64,000 bases of DNA from Stomoxys calcitrans. Its lineage: Eukaryota; Arthropoda; Insecta; Diptera; Muscidae. The DNA lies in assembly GCF_963082655.1 (NCBI RefSeq), contig NC_081552.1, positions 69,795,465-69,859,464 on the forward strand. Direction: 5' to 3'. Positions 46,201 through 55,200 of the stretch are shown here, piece after piece. Made by a program: the position numbers and the translations under genes. Numbering within the stretch: position 1 is the first letter of the stretch; every line of letters starts with the position of its first letter. A model generated the notes under the pieces. The model searched no databases and had not been told where the DNA came from. It saw only the letters and a list, made by a program, of their open reading frames with translations.

Positions 46201-49200
46201 CCAATCTTACAACCCCGACATAAGTGGGTTGCTATCTGGCCATAATCGTCTGGTTCTAGGGGACTTTAATGTGCATCACACTTCATGGCATTCTCCCCTA
46301 GGTAACGACCAGCGTGGCATAGCTTTGGCAGAGCAGATTGAAGGCTCCATGTTTTACACAGTGAATGAGGATGCCCCCACTAGGATTACGAGGAGGTGCA
46401 GCAGCTCGCCAGACATTTCCATTGCATCCCCTAAACTCCTGAGTGACGTATCCTGGTAAGCCGTCATCTCTTTGGGGTCAGACCACCTCCCCATAATTCT
46501 CACCATCAACCGACCACCCGACCTCGTAACCTCTGAGCGCCGAACGTTTTTCAATCAGAAGGCCGATTGGGATGGCTTCAGAGAATATACCAATCGCCAC
46601 TTCAATGAACTGCCACCCCCCTTGGATGTGCTAGTTGCCGAGATGAAATTCCGAGACATCATTAACGCAGCAGCCGCTCGTGGTACTCGCAGACGAGCGT
46701 GATGGGATTCGTGCTTGGACCCCGCTAACCCCAGAATCAGCGAGTTGAATCTGGAAATAAACAGGGTAGTCAACGAACATAAGTGGAATTTGTGGCTAGA
46801 ACACTTGGAGTAATGTAACTTAAGCACCGGTTTAGGCAAACTGTGGTCTACTGTTAAGTCACTCTCGAACCCCGGTAGACTGGATGACAGGACTTCAGTT
46901 ACTTTTGGCGAAGTAAGCGTGACTGATCGGAAGAGATGCGCCAGGTTGTTCAACCGTTAATTTATTGTGCATCCGTGGTCTTCGTGCCGATAGACAGCCA
47001 TCACAATTTACCGTAGGCAAAGTTACGAATGTCATCCGTGGCGCCAAATCATCCAAGGCGTTGGGCCCCGACCGAATCTCTACATTGATGTTGAAGAATC
47101 TGGATTTACCAGGACTTGGGTGCCTCATTACTGTCCTCAACCTGTATTTGAACACTCTTATAGTTCCCGATGTGTGGAAAATGGGCAGAGTGATCCCCGC
47201 TACTGAAGTCGGGAAAGGACCCGAGTTTGGGGGAGTCGTACAGACCGATCTCCTTTCTCTCACCAGTAGCAAAGACGCTTGAGGCATTACTTCTCCCGAG
47301 CCTCGTAGGAGAATTTCCATTCACCGAGCATCAACATGGATTTCGAAGACTGCATAGCACAACAACAGCTTTGCATGCCATTACCGCACACATTTGCCGT
47401 CGCTTCAATCAGCCTAGGCCATGTGATAGGACGGTCCTCGTGGCACTGGATCTATCGAAGGCATTCGACACGGTCAGCCGTGCCAAACTATTTGAGGACA
47501 TCGCCAACACGTCCCTCCAGCCAGGCCTGAAACGCTGGATGGCGAATTATCTGTGTGGTCGCCAGTCATTTGTGGAATTTAGGGATAAGAAGTCGAAACA
47601 CCGTAGAGTGAAACAGGGAGTTCCCCAAGGTGGGGTGATATCTCCGACTCTGTTTAACCTCTACCTATCCTCCATTCCACCCCCTCCAGACGGAATAGAG
47701 ATCGTATCATATGCGGACGATTGTACGATCATGGCATCAGACCCCCACCCATTGTTGACATCTGCGATATGTTGAACGTCTACCTCACCGAACTTGCCCC
47801 ATATATCGCTGCAAGAAATCTGAAGATATCTGCCACCAAATCTTCAGCCACATTGTTCACTAAAAATACGCGTGAGGTGAATACTGAGCTGACTGTGATG
47901 GTCGATGGAGAAATGATTCCGACCATCATGTGTCCCAAAATACTAAGAGTCACATTTGATAGCTCTTACACACTCTCCCCACATGCCACAGCAATTTGCG
48001 ATAAAGTCAAAATCAGAAACAAGGTCCTCAAGTCACTTGGTGGCAGCACTTTTCTTGAAACTCAACAGAATCAAGCAGACAACAACTGATACTATCTGTG
48101 CTGTTTGTGACTTCAAAGCATGGATACTAGCGAAAGCAAATGAGGTAGTACTTGGAGTGTTTGAGACAAAATCCTTCGTAAAATATATGGACCAGTTTGC
48201 GTTAATGAAGAATATAGGTGTATGAACCACGAGCTGTATGACAATGATAGCATAGTTAAAAGCATCAAAATTCAACGGTTTCGATGGCTAGGTCAAATAA
48301 GTTTTTTGAAGGCGATCAGGGTGGTACACGCAAACCGGGACGATCAAGAGCCCGATGAAAAGATCAAACTTGGTGCCAGAAACTTTAGTAGAAGCGCAGA
48401 AGATTGAGACAAATGATCTATCATAGCCATGTTAAAATTGGATTCACAAGTTTTCTTTCGTACAATGAATTCCTCAAAAATGGATTTGTATAATAGGGAA
48501 AGCTATCTGTGAATTTAATGGGGGAAATGATACAAAACAGCCATCTCTTTTCTAAGTGCCAACCGTATTTCGCTGCATGACTACACAAGTTTACACTCAT
48601 GCCAAGTGCTATCAAACTACGTCCATATATGAATATAGCTGTCATATTTCATTTATTCTTCATATCACGTCTTAAGGCCTATTAACAAACTCACGATGCA
48701 TTAGAATTACTTTTGTAAGACTACTCTATACAGGTCAATCTTCCCATTAAATTTCTTGAGTTCATATAAGAACTTTTTACGTGCTTTTGTTTTTGAATTG
48801 TTACTTACCCTAAACCTGCTCCAAGTAGTAGCGACAATACATTTGATAATATTAAGGAATATAGAATTTCTCGTGAGAACAATGAGTTTTTGCCCAATCT
48901 GGTCAAACGTATGGAATAACCAGCTGTCTTCTTTTTCTGTTGGTTCTGTGGATGTTCGAATTTCCAATCTCTGAAAATATATGAAGGATTACATTAGTGG
49001 GATATTTAAAATGAAATTGTGCCAGTCAAATGCGAAACATAAATAACCCAAAACTAGATTACTACATTTTTCAACTATAAAGCTATGAAAGTATATCAAT
49101 ACGAGGTTTGTTTAAAGAAAGAATGTTGATACTAATTTTTGTTTGAAACATTTATCCAATTTTGTCCACCTCAAAGTATTCTCTTGTCGAAACGATTTTT

Positions 49201-52200
49201 TCCAATTTTCTGGCTGTTACCATGTATCTGTTTACCGCTTAAGCTAACATATCCTCGTGAATGCTATTTAAACCTGCCCGATACGCTGCTTGATTTAGTG
49301 TACGTGTTCGTCGTGATCAGTGTACGTGTTCGTCTTTTTCGTCATGGGAGAGGCACATCCCGGAGTGCCTTCTCCGAACGCTTCTGGTCCGTGCCGGGAT
49401 TGAAAAGAACCCCGGACCCTGGTTCTGTTCGGTTTGCCAGAACCGCCTTCATCATCGGTCGGAGTCGGTGAGGTGTAACCGGTGCATGGAGTGGGTACAT
49501 TTCCGTTCTTGCTCTGGCCTAACTTCACTACGGGAGTATAGTCATACTGGCTATGTCGCAAGGTGCTGTGCGAACATAGCCAGCAGTGGGTCACAAGCGT
49601 CGTCGTCGTCGGATTAATTGACCCCCGACCTCTCCCGTACGGCAATTTATGCAACGACAGCATCCTAGCCCTACTATTCCCAGGCCAGTGCCGGGAAGTG
49701 TATCGGTCTTGCAATTAAACTGCAACGGACTGCGTGGCAAGATCGATGAGATCGTAGACTGCAGCTTGCACAGTTGTCACGGTTACAATGTGCTACGTAA
49801 GGATCGCTCAAGGAATGGAGGTGGGGGATTGACCTTCGTTATACACCATTCCGTGCAGTATAGACCTATCTCACCTGCGCTTGACGCTAGTGACCCCTAC
49901 ATGGAATGTATGGGGGTAGCAGTCAGGTCTGGTACTGCCGAGATAGAGATATACAACGTGTATATACCGCCGGTTGGTAGCTGTGTCCCGATTAATGGCC
50001 AGGCTTACAACCCCGACATAAGTGGGTTGCTATCTGGCCATAATCGTCTGGTTCTGAGGGATTTTAATGCGCATCACACGTCATGGCATTCTCCCCTAGG
50101 TAACGACCAGCGTGACATTGCATTGGCAGAGCAGATAGATAGCTCCACGTTTTGCACGGTGAATGAGGATGCCCCCACTAGGATTACGAGGAAGTGCTGC
50201 AGCTCGCCAGACATTTCCATTGCATCCCCTAAACTATTGAGTGACGTATCATGGCAAGCCGTCATCTCTTTGGGGTCAGACCACCTCCCCATATTTCTCA
50301 CCATCAACCGACCACCCGACCTCGCAACCTCTGAGCGCCGGACGTTTTTCAATCAGAAGGCCGATTGGGATGGCTTCAGAGAGTATACCAATCGCCGCTT
50401 CAGTGAACTGCCACCCCCCTCTGATGTGCTTCTGGCCGAGAGGAAATTCCGAGACATCATTAACGCAGCAACCGCTCGCTTTATACCAGCCGGTCGAATA
50501 CTCCAAGTGCGACCCAATTTCCCGGCGCAAGCAGTGGTACTCGCAGACGAGCGTGATGGGATTCGTGCTATGGGACCCCGCTAAACCCAGAATCAGCGAG
50601 TTGAATCTGGAAATAAACAGGGTAGTCAACGAACATAAGCGGAATTTGTGGCTGGAACACTTGGAGCAATGTAACGTAGGCACCGGGGCAGGCAAACTGT
50701 GGGCCACTGTTAAGTCTCTCTCGAACCCCGGTAGACGGGACGACAGGACCTCAGTCACTTTTGGCGAGATAACCGTGACTGAACCGAAGAGATGCGCCAG
50801 GTTGTTCAACCGTCAATTAATTGTGCATCCCGAGAGAGACAGGGCAAGGAGGAAAGCCATTCGCCGTATTCGTGGTCTCCGAGCCGATGAACAGCCATCA
50901 CAATTTACCGTGGGCAAAGTTACGAATGTCATCCGTGGCGCCAAATCTTCCAAGGCGTTGGGCCCCAACGGAATCTGTACATTGATGCTGAAGAATCTGG
51001 ATTCACCTGGAGTTGAGTACCTTACCACTGTCCTCAACCTGTCATTGAACACTCTTATAGTTCCCGATGTGTGGAAAATGGGCAGAGTGATCCCGCTACT
51101 GAAGCCTGGAAAAGACCCGAGTTTAGGGGAGTCGTACAGACCGATCTCCTTTCTCTCACCAGTGGCAAAGACGCTTGAGGCATTACTCCTCCCGAGCCTC
51201 GTAGGAGAATTTCCATTCGCCGAGCATCAACATGGATTTCGGAGACTGCAAAGCACAACAACTGCTTTGCATGCCATCACCACACACATTTGCTTCAATC
51301 AACCCAGGCCATGTGATAGGACGGTCCTAGTGGCACTGGACCTATCGAAGGCATTCGACACGGCCAGCCATGCCAAATTATTTGAGGACATCGCCAACAC
51401 GTCCCTCCAGCCAGGCCTGAAACGATGGATGGCGAATTATCTGTGTGGTCGCCAGTCATTTGTGGAATTTAGGGATAAGAAGTCGAAACAGGGAGTTCCC
51501 CAAGGTGGGGTGATATCTCCGACTCTGTTTAACCTCTACCTATCCTCCATTCCACCCCCTCCAGACGGCATAGAGATCGTATCATATGCGGACGATTGTA
51601 CGATCATGGCATCAGACCCCCACCCATTTTTGACATCTGCGATAGGTTGAACGTCTACCTCAACGAGCTTGCCTCATATTTCGCTGCAAGAAATCTGAAG
51701 ATATCCGCCACCAAATCTTCAGCCACACTGTTCACTACAAATACGCGTGAGGTGAATACTGAGCTGACTGTGATGGTCGATGGAGATTTGATTCCGACCA
51801 TCTAGTGTCCCAAAATACTTGGCGTCACATTTGATAGCTCTTACACATTCTCCCCACATGCCACAGCAATCTGCAATAAAGTAGAAACAAGGTCCTCAAG
51901 TCACTCGCTGGCAGCACTTGGGGTGCAGACAAAGAAACCTTGTTGACCACGTACAAAGCAATTGGCCGGTCTGTGGTAAGTTATGCAGCGCCAGTGTGGT
52001 CTCGTCAACTTTGTGACACGCAGTGGAATAATATTCAGATCTGTCAGAATGCCGCCCTCCGAACTGCGACGGGCTGTCTCCTCAGTTCTCATGTGGACCA
52101 CCTTCATCAGGAGACAAAGATCCTACCAGTGCGAAGACATAACTACATGCTGTCTAAGCAATACATTTTGGGCTTTTATCGCAGCAACCATCCAAATCAT

Positions 52201-55200
52201 CATCTTGTGGATAGATACCCACCGCCCAGAAGCCTTAAGGTAGATCTACACGATCTAGAGCGTGAGGTTCAGCGCTACAAGAGAGAACCTCTAGATCAAG
52301 CTGCATATCAAGCGGGTCTGAACAACATTCATGCAGACACGGTAGCAGACGCGGTAATTGGCTACCCGGTGAATGTAGTCCTTGGAGAACGGCCGCCACC
52401 CATTGCACCCGAAGAAATCGACCTCCCCCGGCAAACCAGAGTGGTTCTGGCTCAATTACGTTCCGGCAGATGCAGCCGCCTCAAGACCCGGCAAGACCCA
52501 CTCGACTCAGACCCAGATCCCTGTGGACGCACCCCATCTTAGTCGCAGAATTCCTGGGTCTTGACACTCAACAGAATCAAGCAGACGAAAGATAGAACAC
52601 AATAAACTGCTACAACAACAACAACAACAACTGCTTGATTTAGATTTTATCTCTTGTGGTAAGATTGATACTCCTTGTACAACATATAATTGTCTATTCG
52701 CATGGAAAGAATCTGTATCTCCTGATGGAGGTGGTCCACACAGTAACTTGTTGCGGTTAGTAGATCAGTTGTTTTATGGAAGAGCGATTTGAAGACCTTG
52801 TTTCTACCTCTGATTTTGCCACTATTTGCAGTAGCATTTCTGTAAAGGCTGTTAATGTGGCACCAAGTATTTTGGAAAAGTTGGTGGTTAGAATTGTTAC
52901 GCCATATACTCTCATATTCAACAGTCGGCGTGCTTCCATTGCCTATGTAGTGAACAATGTGGCTGACTATTTGTTGGGGGATATCTCAAATTTTTTGAAA
53001 AGTAAACATAAAGGTCAGCGAAGTAGACGTCTAATCTATTGTACAATCGGTCGCATATGATTGGATCTCAATGGCCTCTGGAGAGTATTCGGATCCAGGA
53101 ACTCTGTGACTAAGGAGGGGTGAGTGCAGAGGGATCCGCGTCTGAGTAGAGTAGGTCTGGCAGGGCAGTTAAACAAGCAACGTGTGTCGTGTGGCCTCAG
53201 GTCACAATCGGGGCACACGGCCGCATCTGCCGGATTGTAATTGAGCCAGAACTACTCTGGTTTGCTGGTGTGGAGGGGTAAATTTCTTTAGGTGCAATGG
53301 GAGACGGTGGTTCTCCAAGGACCACATTCACCCAGTAGCTATTCACCGCATCTTCTACCGTGTCAACATGAATGTTGTCTAGACCCGATTTATATGCGCT
53401 TGATTTAGAGGTTCACTCTTATAACGCTGAACCTCTTGCTCTAAATCATATAGATCCATCTTAAGGCTTCATATCCACAAGATGATGATTTAGATAGTCA
53501 CTGACCGATAACAGCCCAAAGGTATTGTTTGGACAGCATGAAGTTATATCTTCCCACGGGTAGGATCTTTGTCTCCTGATGGAGGTGGTCCACGGGAGAA
53601 GAGAGGAGACAGCCTGTCGCAGTTCGAAGAGCAGCATTCTGACAGATCTAAATATTGTATTATTGCACTATGTGTCACGTAGCTGACGAGAGCGAACATG
53701 CTCTGCATAACTTCCACAGACATGCCAAATTATTTGTACTTGGTCAACAAGATTTCTTTGTTGTTGTTGAAGCAGTGTGTTGTACACTGAGGCGGCAGCC
53801 CTTGCCGATGAAGGACTTCATCGGGTCAATCCGGTACGTACAACCGGCTGCCATGGGATTGAGATTTCTTTGTTAGCGCCCCAAGTCCTGCCGACAAGTG
53901 AATTGAGAACATTGTTTCTATTTCTGACCTTATCGCAAATTGCAGTGGCATGTAAGGAAAATGTGTAGGAGCTGTCAAATGTGACGCCAAGTATTTTGGG
54001 AAACTTGATGGTCGGAAGCGTTATTCCATCGACTATCACATTCTGCTCCTTACCGACCTCATGCGTAAACAATGTGGCTGAAGATTTGGTGATAGATATC
54101 TTCTTACCACTTGCAACGAAATAAGCGGCAAGTTCATTGAAGTGGACGTTGAGGTAGAAATTTTGTTTGGGGACAGCATCTTGAACTATATGGAGATGTG
54201 GGTGACGTCTTTTACTTTGTCAGTAATTAGTGATGGTTGGTCATTGGCTCGGATACGACAAATGGCTCTCTTTCACGCCTTATGACTAAATAAATTGGAG
54301 GGTAAACAATCTGGGCATATTTTTAGAGCAGTCACAGTTGCCTCAACATTATTTTTTCCTAAATTCGAGTGACTTGACAGTATGGGTAAGCTGTGGTCAC
54401 CCATACCGCCACTTAATTTACAGGACTTCATGTATTTCATAAATTCTGGCCGCAGCTGATGTCTTTCCTTTCAACAGAATGTTCATTTGAAAGTAGTGAC
54501 AGTTCATTGAAGAAGCGATAGCTGTATTCTCGGAAGCCATTTTAATCGGCTTTCTTTTGTTTGATGAACGTGCAGCATTTAGAGGTTACTTAGTCGAGCG
54601 ATGGTCAATAGAAAATATTTTGGGATTGCAGCCTGACATCCTGATTCACCGTACAAAACGAAGCGGCGTTAATCTACTCTTCCAAATCCGTGTTCTCAGA
54701 CACTAGGTGAGAACTACTATGAAGTATTAAGCGATTATAGCCGGCTTATGAACAAAGGTATATATAGTAACCGGCCATATATACACGTTGCGTAGGTCTA
54801 TCTCGGCAGTTCCAAACATAACTGCTACTGCCGTACACTTCATCTATGCCTCACTAAAGTCAAACGCTGGCTAGACATGACTATGAAACAAGGGATGGTG
54901 AAATGAAAACAAATGTCCCACCTCCACTTCGTGGCTTCGTAACCACTTGTAACCATATGAAGCAACAGGTTGAGGATAATGGAATGTTTCATACGGAGTA
55001 GCTACAACTGCAGTCGTGAAAATCAGCGTTATCGAGGGGAGGGCTTCAGTGAGAGGCCGGGTAGCACCGGCTCTAGCTCAAACACTGTTATTGTTGTTGT
55101 AGCAGTGTATTATACACTGATACGGCAGCCCTTGCCGATAAAGAACTCTATCGGGTCAATCCGGTACGTACAACCGGCTGCCACGGGATTGAGCTCAAAT

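Larger units (their letters stand above)
49299..52630 (+). mobile_element. LINE family K, copy B, 13-bp TSD
   Basis: 3332 bp flanked by CTGCTTGATTTAG (49286-49298 and 52631-52643), ending in (ACA)n. Slightly 5'-truncated (no ribozyme). Contains 2A-like/PHD region, APE endonuclease and RT in order. RT motifs and the C-terminal KAIGRSVVSYAAPVWSRQL, QNAALRTATGCLLSSHVDHL text resemble CR1/Kiri-like LINEs of the jockey group; clade name is tentative. It lies in BNIP3 intron 3, opposite to the gene. Deletions: the AIQETK motif, and the CPDCD zinc region at the end. Probably inactive but recent. Confidence 0.92.
53080..54245 (-). pseudogene. LINE K 3' half, carrying a SINE
   Basis: From high to low coordinates: FPKILGVTFDSSYTFSLHAT and ICDKVRNRNNVLNSLVGRTW (54010-53880), the SINE insertion, LLTKYK, FRSVRMLLFELRQAVSS, TSIMKT-type text, and MCPDCDLRPHDTRCLFNCP (53218-53160), the C-terminal zinc region lost from copy B. 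Several stops. Confidence 0.85.
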
